This document shows positions 16,535 to 25,310 of a stretch of 35,792 nt of DNA, in pieces. The first letter of the stretch is position 1; each line of letters starts with the position of its first letter. The notes beneath the pieces were generated by a model. It ran no database searches and had not been told where the DNA came from. It saw only the letters and a list, made by a program, of their open reading frames with translations. The position numbers and the translations under genes were made by a program. The stretch is from JACNIV01 sp965370415 (lineage in GTDB: Bacteria > Cloacimonadota > Cloacimonadia > Cloacimonadales > TCS61), in assembly GCA_965370415.1 (NCBI GenBank), contig CBDUTJ010000029.1:1-35792 (forward strand), read 5' to 3'.

Positions 16535-17446
16535 TTATTCAAGAACCAATTTCAATACTACCGGTCTATGATCTGTGATATATTTATACCTGGCATCTTC
16601 TCCACCTTCCATGAATTTATCGATAGTGATCGTTCTTATTTCCGAACCCCTTTTTTCAAATTCATCAAACAGCTCGTTAGAAATAAGAATATGATCGAGA
16701 TGACTGCGATATTTCCAGTAGGGATATGACCAGCTGGCAGTACTGTCCGCTGCCACTTCCCAATCTGCAAAATAATAATTCTGCTTATCATCCAAAAATA
16801 CAGTGAAAGCATTTTCCTCTTCAGGATCGGTGAGTTGGTCATTCAGATCACCCAATAAAATAACATTTTCTTCGGAAAGGAATTCATCTATGTATTCATC
16901 CAGCAGTCTACAGGCTGCTCTTCTGCGTACAATGTTCTTCTCACCGGGCATTGCTTTCAAGTGATTATTTATAATAAAGAATTTCTGATCAAAACAGGAA
17001 AATTCCAGTACCAGTGGTTTTCGGGGAAAGGGCTGGTGATATATTTCATCATCGGGATAGATCTGGTAAATACTATCCACATTTATCATATTCGATTTAT
17101 AGAGATATGCCAGGTTCATTTCCCATTCATTAGTATTTGCCCGGAATCCGTTCCACTTATTTTCGGGATCTTGTGCCTGCAAATTAGTCAGCAACACTAC
17201 AAAAGCCGAATCGCTCTCGATCTCCTGTAATCCAATTATATCCGCATCGATAGCATCGATAATATTTACTACATATTCAATTGTTTTTTCATGTTTGGGA
17301 AAATTCTGAATGTTCCAGGTCATAACTTCCAGAGTATTTTCCTCTCCGAAAGTAAGATTTTCGTATTCTATTTTGGGAAGTTCCTCGGCGAATAAAAAGG
17401 AAAAACATAAAAGAAATAAGATAAAAGAAATAAGTAGTTTTTTCAT
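16535..17446 (-). CDS. Exported endonuclease/exonuclease/phosphatase family protein
   Basis: Translation probably starts at the ATG at 17446, which has GGAG six bases upstream and opens a signal peptide (MKKLLISFILFLLCFSFLFA). The open frame extends 15 codons further upstream into a dispersed repeat and is less likely to be used. The mature protein is one EEP domain: MTWNIQNF, IIGLQEIES with the catalytic Glu, INNHLKAM, LLGDLNDQ, LDHILISN and ITDHRPVVLKL at the C-terminus. All family metal and catalytic motifs are intact. It is probably a periplasmic or secreted nuclease or phosphodiesterase. It is paralogous to the lipoprotein at 19292-20230 (both have NNHLKAM and SNELFD/TNELFD-like segments), and a secreted protease gene lies between them. 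It lacks a type IX sorting domain. Confidence 0.85.
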   Translation of the reverse strand: MKKLLISFILFLLCFSFLFAEELPKIEYENLTFGEENTLEVMTWNIQNFPKHEKTIEYVVNIIDAIDADIIGLQEIESDSAFVVLLTNLQAQDPENKWNGFRANTNEWEMNLAYLYKSNMINVDSIYQIYPDDEIYHQPFPRKPLVLEFSCFDQKFFIINNHLKAMPGEKNIVRRRAACRLLDEYIDEFLSEENVILLGDLNDQLTDPEEENAFTVFLDDKQNYYFADWEVAADSTASWSYPYWKYRSHLDHILISNELFDEFEKRGSEIRTITIDKFMEGGEDARYKYITDHRPVVLKLVLE

Positions 17447-17480
17447 ATTATTCTCCATTTTTTCATCACGCCGTTCAGCA

Positions 17481-17503
17481 GGACGTATCATTCTGATGCG
17501 TCC
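17481..17503. repeat. GGACGTATCA hairpin repeat, copy 2
   Basis: Second copy of the element at 16344-16366, with a TTC loop in place of TGC. It sits between the subtilase stop and the EEP start, and overlaps the unlikely N-terminal extension of the EEP frame. The sequence after it (CTCAATC...ATTGAACCT) resembles the flank of copy 1, but the central GC-rich palindrome is lost. Confidence 0.6.
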
Positions 17504-17549
17504 GAAATGCTACGGCTCAATCTAAAAAATTGAACCTACCGAACGATTT

Positions 17550-19208
17550 CTATTTCAACAATAACATTTTCTTTACCAGTGAGTTTTCAATATTCAGTTT
17601 ATAGAAATAAATACCTGAACTCACAGGTTGATTGTTTTCGTTAGTTCCATTCCAGACAATTGAAGATTGATTATTGAATATTGAATATTGTTTGATTTTT
17701 TGACCTTTCAGATTATAGATTTCCAACTTTGCGTTCTTTGCGTCCTCTGCGGTGAGATTAAATGAGATAGTTGTTTCCGGGTTAAAGGGATTGGGATAAT
17801 TTTTTAGTATGATCGTAGATTCGAGTATTTCGTTTTGAGCAAAATTCTGGTTCAACATCAGATCGAGTGAATTAAAAATATTCAATCTACCACCGGAAAC
17901 GGTCAAGCTATCGAGTGATGGGAGAATATCAACACCTTCCAATATATAATCTTTTATTTGTAATGAAACTTCTGCCGGATTTTCCATATATTGGTTCAAT
18001 AGTTCTTCCGGTGCTGCTGATAAAAGCAGAGCAACTGCACCTGTTACATGTGGTGTTGCCATGGAAGTTCCAGATTTATAACTGTAGCCATTAGATTGAT
18101 CGGTTGAATAGATGACAGTTCCAGGTGCTCCCAGGTCGATAGTGGTAAGACCGTAAGCAGCAGAACCGTACTTCTCATCGAGGTTGGTAGTATTTGTAAC
18201 TGTTATTAGAAAATCGCTATCACAAGCTGTGGGCATATCACCGGTTTCATCCACATTCGCATTGATATTCATCGTGGCAGCAGCACTTAGAATTCCTGCT
18301 ACTCCCATAGAATCGTACATTGCACTCCAGAGCGGGTAATCTTCCGGGTTACCATAATTAATCCCAAAGGAAGAATTCGTAGCAACCACAAAGGCTCCTG
18401 AGTCCCCATATGTTTCATTGTAAATACTACGCATTTCCAGAACATATCCATAAGCTTCCACAACCACCGATTCTGTATTTGAGGAACCTGCCACAGGCAT
18501 CGTTTGCACATTCCAATTTACTCCGCAAACTCCCAATCCATTATTACCAATAGCACCGGAAATTCCTGAAACATGAGTTCCATGACTGCTGGCTGGTATA
18601 TTACCAGTACTGTTATAGGCATTCCAACCATCATAATCGTCAACATAACCATTCTCATCATCATCGATTCCGTTACCGGGGATCTCATCGTAATTTTTCC
18701 ACCAGTTGATGTCTTGATGACTAATATAAGCTCCGGCATCTACAATTGCCACAACCAAAGTATCTTCAAGAACTGTAATACCGCCGGTATTTAAATCCCA
18801 TGCTTCGGGAGCATCTATATCGGCATCAAATGTACCACCGGTCTGACCAGTATTATGCAGCCCCCACTGCAAATCGAAAGAAGGATCATCGGGATATGTT
18901 TCCCGCTCCTGCACATAATGATTGAACTGAGCTTCTTTAACTTTGGAATGGTTCTTTACTGCTGTTAGAATAGCTTCATCCCGCTGAATACCTGCATCAT
19001 ATTCAAAAAGCCAGATATGCATTCTACGTGATAATTGTTTTACCAGTTTTAGATTTAAATTAGAAAAGCTCTCTGAGATCAGTTGAACATTCTCGTTTGT
19101 ATTCTCTTCAAGCTGAACCAGAACCTGCCCCGGTACATAAAGCGATTCGCCAGCAAACAAATTCAAAAAAGTATAAAAAAACCAAATTATAATAAGCAAT
19201 TTTTTCAT
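17550..19208 (-). CDS. Secreted subtilisin-like serine protease (S8) with C-terminal sorting domain
   Basis: A 552-residue exported protease. Residues 1-19 are a signal peptide. Residues 20-105 look like an I9-type propeptide (VPGQVLVQLEE). The S8 catalytic triad is Asp157 (VAIVDAGAYISHQD), His209 (SSHGTHVSG) and Ser382 (SGTSMATPHVTG). The oxyanion-hole segment reads AAATMN where most relatives have AAGN, with Asn314 probably doing the job. A calcium-site-like loop (GIDDDENGYVDDYDGW) follows Asp157, as in many subtilases of this group. Residues 470-552 are a type IX-style sorting domain (NYPNPFNPETTIS to GIYFYKL and KKMLLLK). AAAGGAGG is a near-perfect ribosome binding site. It probably degrades extracellular protein for amino-acid fermentation. 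Confidence 0.92.
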   Translation of the reverse strand: MKKLLIIIWFFYTFLNLFAGESLYVPGQVLVQLEENTNENVQLISESFSNLNLKLVKQLSRRMHIWLFEYDAGIQRDEAILTAVKNHSKVKEAQFNHYVQERETYPDDPSFDLQWGLHNTGQTGGTFDADIDAPEAWDLNTGGITVLEDTLVVAIVDAGAYISHQDINWWKNYDEIPGNGIDDDENGYVDDYDGWNAYNSTGNIPASSHGTHVSGISGAIGNNGLGVCGVNWNVQTMPVAGSSNTESVVVEAYGYVLEMRSIYNETYGDSGAFVVATNSSFGINYGNPEDYPLWSAMYDSMGVAGILSAAATMNINANVDETGDMPTACDSDFLITVTNTTNLDEKYGSAAYGLTTIDLGAPGTVIYSTDQSNGYSYKSGTSMATPHVTGAVALLLSAAPEELLNQYMENPAEVSLQIKDYILEGVDILPSLDSLTVSGGRLNIFNSLDLMLNQNFAQNEILESTIILKNYPNPFNPETTISFNLTAEDAKNAKLEIYNLKGQKIKQYSIFNNQSSIVWNGTNENNQPVSSGIYFYKLNIENSLVKKMLLLK

Positions 19209-19230
19209 AATTCCTCCTTTTCCATAGAAG

Positions 19231-19285
19231 CTAAACCGTTGAAAAGGTCAAGCAGGAAGAGCTTTTCCAAAAGAGACCGTTTTCA
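19231..19285 (-). repeat. 3'-end element after EEP gene, copy B
   Basis: CTAAACCGTTGAAAAGGTC and AAGAGACCGTTTTCA are repeated from copy A (16456-16528), with a shorter loop. The element ends 7 bp before the stop of the EEP lipoprotein gene. The common arms and common position support a tandem-duplication origin of the two EEP genes, or a shared terminator type. Confidence 0.55.
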
Positions 19286-19291
19286 AGGTTT

Positions 19292-20230
19292 TCATTCAAA
19301 ATATAATTTCAATCCAACCGGTCGATGATCAGACACATTATCATCATATTCATACCAACCACCGTCCAAGTAATGGTCAATCGAAATTGTTTTTACAACG
19401 GAGAGAGAATCCTCAAATACATCGAAAAGCTCATTTGTAATTAGGATATGATCCAGATGACTGGGCCAGGTAGGATATGACCAGTTTGAACTTGATCCTG
19501 TGGCAATTTCCATATCTGTGAAAAGGTATTCTATTGGTTGTGAAATAAACGTCCAAAAAACATTATTGCTTTGCTCATCTGTAAGAATATCATTCATGTC
19601 ACCCAAGACAATTACATTTGATTGTGCTAGATTTGCTGTAATATACTCGTCTAAAAGATTACATGCATCAAACCTGCGTGTTTCTTCATCCCAAGGATCA
19701 TTCAAGTTCATAGTACCATCACCCATTGCTTTGAGATGGTTATTAATAACATGAATTTCATTTCCATTATAGTACATCTGCATCACCAGAGGTCGGCGTG
19801 GAAATTCCCGGCTATAATCATCAGAATTATAGATCTTAAAGATATCGATTGATGAATTACTTTTATAAATGTAAGCTAAGTCTATATATGTACTATTTGC
19901 TTTATAACCATCCCAATTGTAAAGTGGTTCGATTACATTCAATTCATCAACAACATAATCAAAATAATAGCTGCTCTCTATCTCCTGTAGTGCAAACACA
20001 TCTGCATCGATAGCCAGAATGATCTGAACCACGTAATCTGCAGTGATCATATCTTCTTTGGGAAAGTGTTCAATATTCCAGGTAATAATTTCGAAGGTGG
20101 AATCTGTTCCAAAAAAAAGGCTATCTAATGTGGGAATATCTGGTGGATCAATAGATGTAGGACCGGATTCAGTTATTCCGCAGGAAATTATTATGAAAAT
20201 TACAATAATTGCGATCAAGATTTTCTTCAT
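19292..20230 (-). CDS. Lipoprotein endonuclease/exonuclease/phosphatase family protein
   Basis: 312 residues. The N-terminus MKKILIAIIVIFIIISCG is a lipoprotein signal with the modified Cys at residue 17, so the protein is anchored in a membrane facing the periplasm or outside. The EEP domain shows IITWNIEHF, VFALQEIES, INNHLKAMGDG, VLGDMNDIL, LDHILITN and VSDHRPVGLKL, all intact. It is paralogous to the protein at 16535-17446. Its ATG overlaps the stop of the HAD gene by 4 bp (ATGA), so the two are translationally coupled. The likely substrate is DNA, RNA or a phosphoester; the family does not allow a finer call. Confidence 0.85.
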   Translation of the reverse strand: MKKILIAIIVIFIIISCGITESGPTSIDPPDIPTLDSLFFGTDSTFEIITWNIEHFPKEDMITADYVVQIILAIDADVFALQEIESSYYFDYVVDELNVIEPLYNWDGYKANSTYIDLAYIYKSNSSIDIFKIYNSDDYSREFPRRPLVMQMYYNGNEIHVINNHLKAMGDGTMNLNDPWDEETRRFDACNLLDEYITANLAQSNVIVLGDMNDILTDEQSNNVFWTFISQPIEYLFTDMEIATGSSSNWSYPTWPSHLDHILITNELFDVFEDSLSVVKTISIDHYLDGGWYEYDDNVSDHRPVGLKLYFE

Positions 20231-20811
20231 TTATCTTTCATCCATTTAATTAATCTTGTTGCTGAAATTAAATTTTTAACAATAAAATCGGGTTTATAAT
20301 CTCTCTCATCTCTTTTTTGAAAAAATTCTTTTTCCCCATTTCCGGTAAGAACAAGTATTGTCGTAAGACCAGCTTTTTTACCAAAGGCAATATCTGCGTA
20401 CCTATCACCTATCATATAAGATTTCTTTATATTTAAATTATATTTCTTCAATGCTTTTTTAAACATTCCCAACCCGGGTTTACGGTCTTCATGATCTACA
20501 TTGAAAGGAGTTACTTTTCCGTGTTTATGATAAGGTGAGAAGAATATTTCATCGATATGAGCTCCAAATTTTTTAAGGCATATATTCATTTTATCGTGTA
20601 TAATTTCGATGTCTTTTATCTTGTAAATATCCCTGGCAACTCCGGACTGGTTCGTAACCACAAAGATCAGGTAATCCATTTTATTAAGTTCTGCTATTGC
20701 TTCCCCTGCATAGGGATAAAGATGGAAATCATCGGGATTGTTGATATATCCGTTTTCATCGTAATTTATTGTACCATCTCGATCAAGAAACACAGCTTTT
20801 TTGAAATCCAT
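20227..20811 (-). CDS. HAD-IIIA phosphatase, GmhB/HisB-N-like
   Basis: A 194-residue cytosolic HAD phosphatase. FLDRDGTIN (8-16) holds the nucleophile Asp and the acid/base Asp, VTNQSGVAR is motif II, RKPGLGMFKKA is the motif III Lys region and GDRYADIAFGKKAGL is motif IV. The arrangement matches D-glycero-D-manno-heptose-1,7-bisphosphate 7-phosphatase (GmhB), which makes the LPS inner-core heptose precursor. GmhB normally has a Cys/His zinc loop before RKP; here that region reads SPYHKHGKVTPFNVDHED and has no cysteine, so zinc binding is probably lost. It lies between lptD and the EEP lipoprotein gene, and the lptD neighbourhood suits an LPS role. Histidinol phosphatase is an alternative. 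Confidence 0.8.
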   Translation of the reverse strand: MDFKKAVFLDRDGTINYDENGYINNPDDFHLYPYAGEAIAELNKMDYLIFVVTNQSGVARDIYKIKDIEIIHDKMNICLKKFGAHIDEIFFSPYHKHGKVTPFNVDHEDRKPGLGMFKKALKKYNLNIKKSYMIGDRYADIAFGKKAGLTTILVLTGNGEKEFFQKRDERDYKPDFIVKNLISATRLIKWMKDK

Positions 20812-20836
20812 AATTTTACTCTTTTCTTCTCTTCAA

Positions 20837-20885
20837 GGAAGTAAAACTTCCATTTCAATTGTGTTCACAAGTACAACTTGTGAAC
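20837..20885. terminator. Two adjacent hairpins after lptD
   Basis: The larger hairpin is GTTCACAAGT (20863-20872), loop ACA, ACTTGTGAAC (20876-20885), a perfect 10-bp stem beginning 5 bp after the lptD stop. A smaller one, GGAAGT-AAA-ACTTCC, covers 20837-20851. Neither has a long T-run. They may terminate or attenuate lptD transcription before the HAD gene. Confidence 0.45.
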
Positions 20886-20889
20886 AAGG

Positions 20890-23382
20890 TTAACTATGAT
20901 CCGAAGTTCTGAATTTAAGATCCTCCGGAAGTTTTATATTAAATAATTGGAACCGGTAACTCCAGTAATCTCCCTGTCTGGTGTATTTAAAATAGACTTT
21001 CCAACAATGAAGATCACGCGTAATAGTGAAGTTGTGTGAGACCAGTTCATCGTCTTTAAGGTCTATATAATTATCATAATTGATCGACCAGTTCCGGGTA
21101 AGTTTAGCAGAAACCGACATACGAAGATCGCTGGTATAATTATTAATTTCGTAAGAGGCTTTATTGGTTTTATAAGTATGAGAGAAATTGAATGACCAGT
21201 TCTTTTTCTCACGGTTCAATTCATCCAATTCTTCCAGGGTGGTTATCATCCTATCCTCCTCCACCGAGAGTGTGTCACTCTGGAAAAATTCTCCTGTAAC
21301 AAAATCATTTTGGGGAGTAGGAAAATAATCTATATAATTTGCATCGCCGGAAAAATTCAATTTTGAGGTAACTCTAAAAGTCCAGTTCGATACTGCCCAA
21401 TCCCATTTTTCAGGATTCCAGTCTTTAAGTTTTATGCCGTAAGTTTCCTGGGTTATCGTGCTGGAAGGTTTTGTGGAAAGATCGATAACGCTCCATACAA
21501 ATTTCTTCGGATTAAGATTTATCCTGTGATTGATATTCTCGGTAAATCCTTTTCCTTCTTTTTCAAAATCATAACTGATAGAGGAGCTTATTTTAAAGAA
21601 ATCATTTATCTTTCGTTCTTTGGTTTTTGCAGTCTCTTTCAATTTCAACTGCCATTTATTATTTAATGAAATACTTATCTTTCTTTGTTTTATTCCTGAG
21701 CCCACGCCAATCCCACCAAAATTGTAGAATCTGTCGTTCCTGGAAAAATCAGGCTTATAAGTAAAACTAACGCTGGTAGTGATGATATGTCTGACAGCAG
21801 ATAGATAGAATTTAGGCATTTGCCTGATCCCGTACAAGTTGAACGAAAGAGAAGATCTTGTACTGTAATCTGCTCCTCGCACTAACTTTATATCTTCCCT
21901 ATCACGATCGAACCAGACTTCATTTCCGGAAACAGACTGGGAAAGATTCAGCCAACCCTTAAGTTTATAGGAATAACTCAAGCTGGCAGAATGCCTGATA
22001 CCGGCATTATGCTGATTTCCTGTTGCATAGGTTGAATCCGGTCCTATTGTATCATCGTAAATCACATCCCAGAACGTGGCTGTGGAATCATTGATATCAC
22101 CCACATGAATTGCTTTAAAACCATAGGAATAAGAAAAATCCTGCCACCAGGCATCTTCCGGCATTTCATCAGCTTCACTAAAGAAAAGTTCATATACCGG
22201 TTTGGAAAGCGAGTACGAAACGTATGGTAATGTAATATCTTTCGTGTTATTTTCAAAGTCGTCGATGTATGTCGCTTTCATCCATAAAGTACTGTTTAAA
22301 AAAGGTCTTTTATAGGCAAGTGAGGAAGTAATCTTTTCCGTCAATCTTTCATCCAGGATATCACTTCCCTCCCACACTCGTTTACTACTCACAAAAGTTA
22401 TATTCTCATCGAAAGTGGTCTTATTGCCAAAATCGTGATGGTGTGTGCTTTTGATCTCCCATTCGTAGCTGGACTGTTTAGGTCCTTCTATTCTTTTTTG
22501 TAAGACAGTATTCAATTTCCCATAAAAAATATAACGTTTAATATATCTGGAACTGAATCCTGTTTCCCAGCCGGTTTTTTCAAAATAATCCATGTAGAGG
22601 GTTGCGTCGGCAAAATTCTTATAAGCATAATAATAAGCTATATTTTCCAGATATTTTCCTTTAACTTTATTCCAGCCGGGGGAAGGTACAAGAATACCGG
22701 TTTGTCTACCCCGTTTGATGTTGAAAGTTCCAAAAGGGAGAGCCATTACCGGAAAATGATTAACATAGAACACGATCGGTTTGGCTATTATTTTATCATT
22801 CTGGTAAACGCGCAATTTATTCGCATAAATGTAAAAATGCGGGTACAGAGCATCGCAGGTGGTGAAAAGCCCATTGTCCACATCAAATGTTCGTTTATCT
22901 ACTTTACGTATTTCTTCGCCGTAGTAAAATCCTTTGTCGAACTCGCTGATCCCGTTTTTTATAAGCCCCCACTGCGAATCGAGGTCGAAGTAAATATCTT
23001 TCCCCAGCATATTCTGGGTACCATCCTGCAGGTAAGATTTTCCTTTTGCAAATGCTTGTTCTTTAGCCAGGTTGATCGTAATTGTATCCGAAATAATGTT
23101 TGAATTTTGATAGGTGATCTTAGCTTTCCCAACCAGATCAATAGTCTCATTTTTTACATCGTAGAAAATGCTGTCTGCCCAATAGAAAACCGAATCTATT
23201 TCTACTGTATCGATAGCTACCTGTTCAATTTCCAGAGAATCTATGCTCAAGCTGTCGGATGGTTCCAAAAAAGGTTCGATTGCATTTTCCTGTCCCCACA
23301 GAAAAACAACGCTAAGAAGTAAAATGATAGCCGCTGGAACCGTAGCTTTTATTTTCGATACATTTTTTTTCATTATTGGCAT
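20890..23382 (-). CDS. LptD-like outer-membrane LPS-assembly protein
   Basis: An 830-residue outer-membrane protein. LptD forms the beta-barrel that inserts lipopolysaccharide in the outer leaflet. Residues 12-31 are a signal peptide (after MPIMKKNVSKIK). An OstA/LptA-type beta-jellyroll domain covers about 65-190 (IDLVGKAKITYQNSNIISDTI, then AFAKGKSYL). The LptD barrel follows: FPVMALPFGTFNIKRGRQTGILVPSPGW is the diagnostic segment near 210-235. The rest alternates as membrane strands to the end. The first ATG (23382) and the third-codon-later ATG (23373) both lack a clear ribosome binding site, and 23373 gives a more typical signal start. A TTGACA lies only about 25-30 bp upstream of these ATGs. 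No LptE-like gene is seen nearby. Confidence 0.88.
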   Translation of the reverse strand: MPIMKKNVSKIKATVPAAIILLLSVVFLWGQENAIEPFLEPSDSLSIDSLEIEQVAIDTVEIDSVFYWADSIFYDVKNETIDLVGKAKITYQNSNIISDTITINLAKEQAFAKGKSYLQDGTQNMLGKDIYFDLDSQWGLIKNGISEFDKGFYYGEEIRKVDKRTFDVDNGLFTTCDALYPHFYIYANKLRVYQNDKIIAKPIVFYVNHFPVMALPFGTFNIKRGRQTGILVPSPGWNKVKGKYLENIAYYYAYKNFADATLYMDYFEKTGWETGFSSRYIKRYIFYGKLNTVLQKRIEGPKQSSYEWEIKSTHHHDFGNKTTFDENITFVSSKRVWEGSDILDERLTEKITSSLAYKRPFLNSTLWMKATYIDDFENNTKDITLPYVSYSLSKPVYELFFSEADEMPEDAWWQDFSYSYGFKAIHVGDINDSTATFWDVIYDDTIGPDSTYATGNQHNAGIRHSASLSYSYKLKGWLNLSQSVSGNEVWFDRDREDIKLVRGADYSTRSSLSFNLYGIRQMPKFYLSAVRHIITTSVSFTYKPDFSRNDRFYNFGGIGVGSGIKQRKISISLNNKWQLKLKETAKTKERKINDFFKISSSISYDFEKEGKGFTENINHRINLNPKKFVWSVIDLSTKPSSTITQETYGIKLKDWNPEKWDWAVSNWTFRVTSKLNFSGDANYIDYFPTPQNDFVTGEFFQSDTLSVEEDRMITTLEELDELNREKKNWSFNFSHTYKTNKASYEINNYTSDLRMSVSAKLTRNWSINYDNYIDLKDDELVSHNFTITRDLHCWKVYFKYTRQGDYWSYRFQLFNIKLPEDLKFRTSDHS

Positions 23383-23504
23383 TTTTCAGTTATTGTTTAT
23401 TGTGTCAAGAAAAGGTCATAATACACATTTACTATAATTTACTTTGACAGGCAGGAACAATTTTCAATCTTCGAAGCAATATTTTTTAAGGGAGTATCCG
23501 AAGC

Positions 23505-24242
23505 ATGGAAATAGAATTGATCTTAATAGGAAGTTTCATCTTCCTGGTTTCAGCCATGCTGCAGGGACTTTCCGGATTTGGTTTCTCCATTCTGGCAATT
23601 CCATTAATTACACTTTTTATTTCTCCTAGAACGGCTGTTCCAGTACTTATCTTGTTTTCTATGATCATTAATATTGTTGTACTTTATTCTACCTGGAAGG
23701 AAATAAACTTAAGGAAGATCTGGATACTATTATTTTTTGCAATTATTACTATGCCACTGGGTGCTCATCTGCTGGTAATTTTAAACGAGAATACTCTTAA
23801 GATCTTTATTGGAAGCCTTATCTTTATATTTGGACTGCTCTTGCTTTTGGGATTTAAGAAGCAATTCAAACATGAAAAGCTGGCTATGATCCCGATCGGA
23901 CTGATCAGCGGTCTTTTAGGAGGAAGTATTTCTATTAGTGGACCTCCGATTATTCTGTTTATGGCAAACAAAGGCGTTGAAAAACATGCTTTCCGCGGTA
24001 ATCTGGCAGTTTACTTTTTTCTACTGAACGTATTCACTATTCCAGTGTACTTTCTAAACGGACTTTTCACTAAAGAAGTCCTTTCCTATTCTGCTGTTTT
24101 TTTTCCGGGGCTTCTGATTGGAGTGATAGCTGGTAACTTGCTTTCACATAAAATTAAGGAAGATCATTTCAGGAAAATAATACTTATATTATTGATATTA
24201 ATGGGAATATTATCCTTGATTTCTGGATTGAGAACTAAATAA
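23505..24242 (+). CDS. TauE/SafE (TSUP) family anion permease
   Basis: A 245-residue inner-membrane protein with about eight membrane segments. The family carries sulfite, sulfoacetate and other small organic anions. The paired signatures are LQGLSGFGFSILAIPLI (19-35) and LISGLLGGSISISGPPIILFM (130-150), typical of both halves of TSUP proteins. The substrate cannot be read. GGGAG about ten bases upstream and a TTTGACA at 23442-23448 support the start and a separate rightward promoter. It is divergent from lptD. It marks the left border of the AT-rich island. Confidence 0.88.
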   Translation: MEIELILIGSFIFLVSAMLQGLSGFGFSILAIPLITLFISPRTAVPVLILFSMIINIVVLYSTWKEINLRKIWILLFFAIITMPLGAHLLVILNENTLKIFIGSLIFIFGLLLLLGFKKQFKHEKLAMIPIGLISGLLGGSISISGPPIILFMANKGVEKHAFRGNLAVYFFLLNVFTIPVYFLNGLFTKEVLSYSAVFFPGLLIGVIAGNLLSHKIKEDHFRKIILILLILMGILSLISGLRTK

Positions 24243-24318
24243 TATAATCGAATTAATAACGCTTTTTTCATTGAAATTTTATTAAGTTCAACTATTTGAA
24301 TTAGTCGGAATGCTTTTC

Positions 24319-24370
24319 ATTTGACAGAATAATCCCTGATAGAAATTTGTAGAGAAAATTTAATAATAAA
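24319..24370. repeat. Left flanking direct repeat of the SorC/NACHT island
   Basis: ATTTGACAGAATAATC (24319-24334) is followed by a region in which ATAGAA, TTTGTA and TTTAATAA also match the sequence at 27528-27579. About 40 of 52 positions agree. The right-hand copy is the promoter region of gcvPA. This left copy sits between tauE and the first island gene and may be an old promoter duplicate left by the insertion. Confidence 0.6.
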
Positions 24371-24403
24371 ATATCAGAAATATTATTGGAAAGAAAAAAA
24401 CTA

Positions 24404-24409
24404 TTGACA
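24404..24409 (+). promoter_or_regulatory. Possible promoter -35 box of the SorC/NACHT operon
   Basis: TTGACA lies 45 bp before the ATG of the first island gene, which also has AAGGA six bases upstream of it. No good TATAAT is seen at 17 bp. With the copy inside the direct repeat at 24321-24326 there are two possible -35 boxes upstream of this operon. Confidence 0.35.
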
Positions 24410-24453
24410 TAATTGAACTTTTTTCTGCAGATACTTTTTTAAAAGGAATCAAT

Positions 24454-25302
24454 ATGAAAAAAAATAATGAGACCGTTGATATTACAACTGAATTAATTTT
24501 AAAATTTCAAAAATATCAATTGCATGAGGTTATTATCCCTAATAAAGATAAGAACGAAACTCTCTCTATTAAAGGAGCAAAATACTTATATAAATCTATT
24601 AATAATCATACAAAAATTGCTATTAGTTGTGGTAAAACAATATCTAATACAATTTCACAGATGCATGAGAAAAAGTCTCTATTCGTTGAGATGTTTCCTC
24701 TAAGTGTATATCCAGCCAATAATGTAAAAAAAACAGATTCAAATTCAGTAGTAACATTACTTGGTACAAAGATTTATGGAGATGGCACAAAAGCCTATTT
24801 TCATTCAAGTTATGCTCCTAATTTAGTAGATGATGATGATATTCAAATTTTCGAAAAATATTACAGAAGAGCTGCAAATAATATTTTTGAAAAAGCAAAA
24901 GAATCTGATTATTTTTTATTTGGTATTGGTGAGCCCGACAAATCTAATAAAACCGTTGAAACTTTTTTAAGAAATGCGAATGTAACAAAAGAAGATCTTA
25001 AGGAAATGGGTGTAATTGGTGAGATGAATTATCACTTCTACAATAAAAATGGAGAATTCTTAATTTTAAATAATCTTAAAGAAAAACAACAAATAAGTTT
25101 GAAGAATTATTACGATCAATTTACAGCATTAAAAGCTGAATATATAAAAGAAGCATCTAATAGACGCGGAACAAAACTAATAGCTATTGCATCTGGTAAG
25201 AATAAAATTAATGCAATTTTATCTGCGATAAAAGGTAACCTGATATCAACTTTGATTACAGATTTTGAAACAGCAAATCAATTATTAAAAATTAAAATGT
25301 AA
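24454..25302 (+). CDS. SorC/CggR-type sugar-phosphate-binding domain protein lacking a DNA-binding domain
   Basis: The 282 residues align with the C-terminal effector domain of SorC-family regulators. KIAISCGKTISNTISQM (54-70) matches the GxGxT entry strand. SDYFLFGIGEPDKSN (151-165), GVIGEMNYHFYNKNG (186-200), then LIAIASGKNKINAILSA (242-258) and LISTLITDFETANQLL (263-278) are the remaining family blocks. The usual N-terminal HTH is absent; only about 50 residues precede the domain. As it stands it should bind a phosphorylated sugar or similar metabolite and oligomerise, but not bind DNA. It is followed 8 bp later by a NACHT NTPase gene, so it is probably the sensor or partner of that protein. 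Very AT-rich codon use, unlike the gcv genes. Confidence 0.75.
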   Translation: MKKNNETVDITTELILKFQKYQLHEVIIPNKDKNETLSIKGAKYLYKSINNHTKIAISCGKTISNTISQMHEKKSLFVEMFPLSVYPANNVKKTDSNSVVTLLGTKIYGDGTKAYFHSSYAPNLVDDDDIQIFEKYYRRAANNIFEKAKESDYFLFGIGEPDKSNKTVETFLRNANVTKEDLKEMGVIGEMNYHFYNKNGEFLILNNLKEKQQISLKNYYDQFTALKAEYIKEASNRRGTKLIAIASGKNKINAILSAIKGNLISTLITDFETANQLLKIKM

Positions 25303-25310
25303 TTTCTTAT

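Noticed and set aside
17447..17491. N-terminal extension of the EEP gene to a start at 17491
   Set aside because: It would read through a dispersed hairpin repeat and hide the signal peptide; the ATG at 17446 has a good ribosome binding site.
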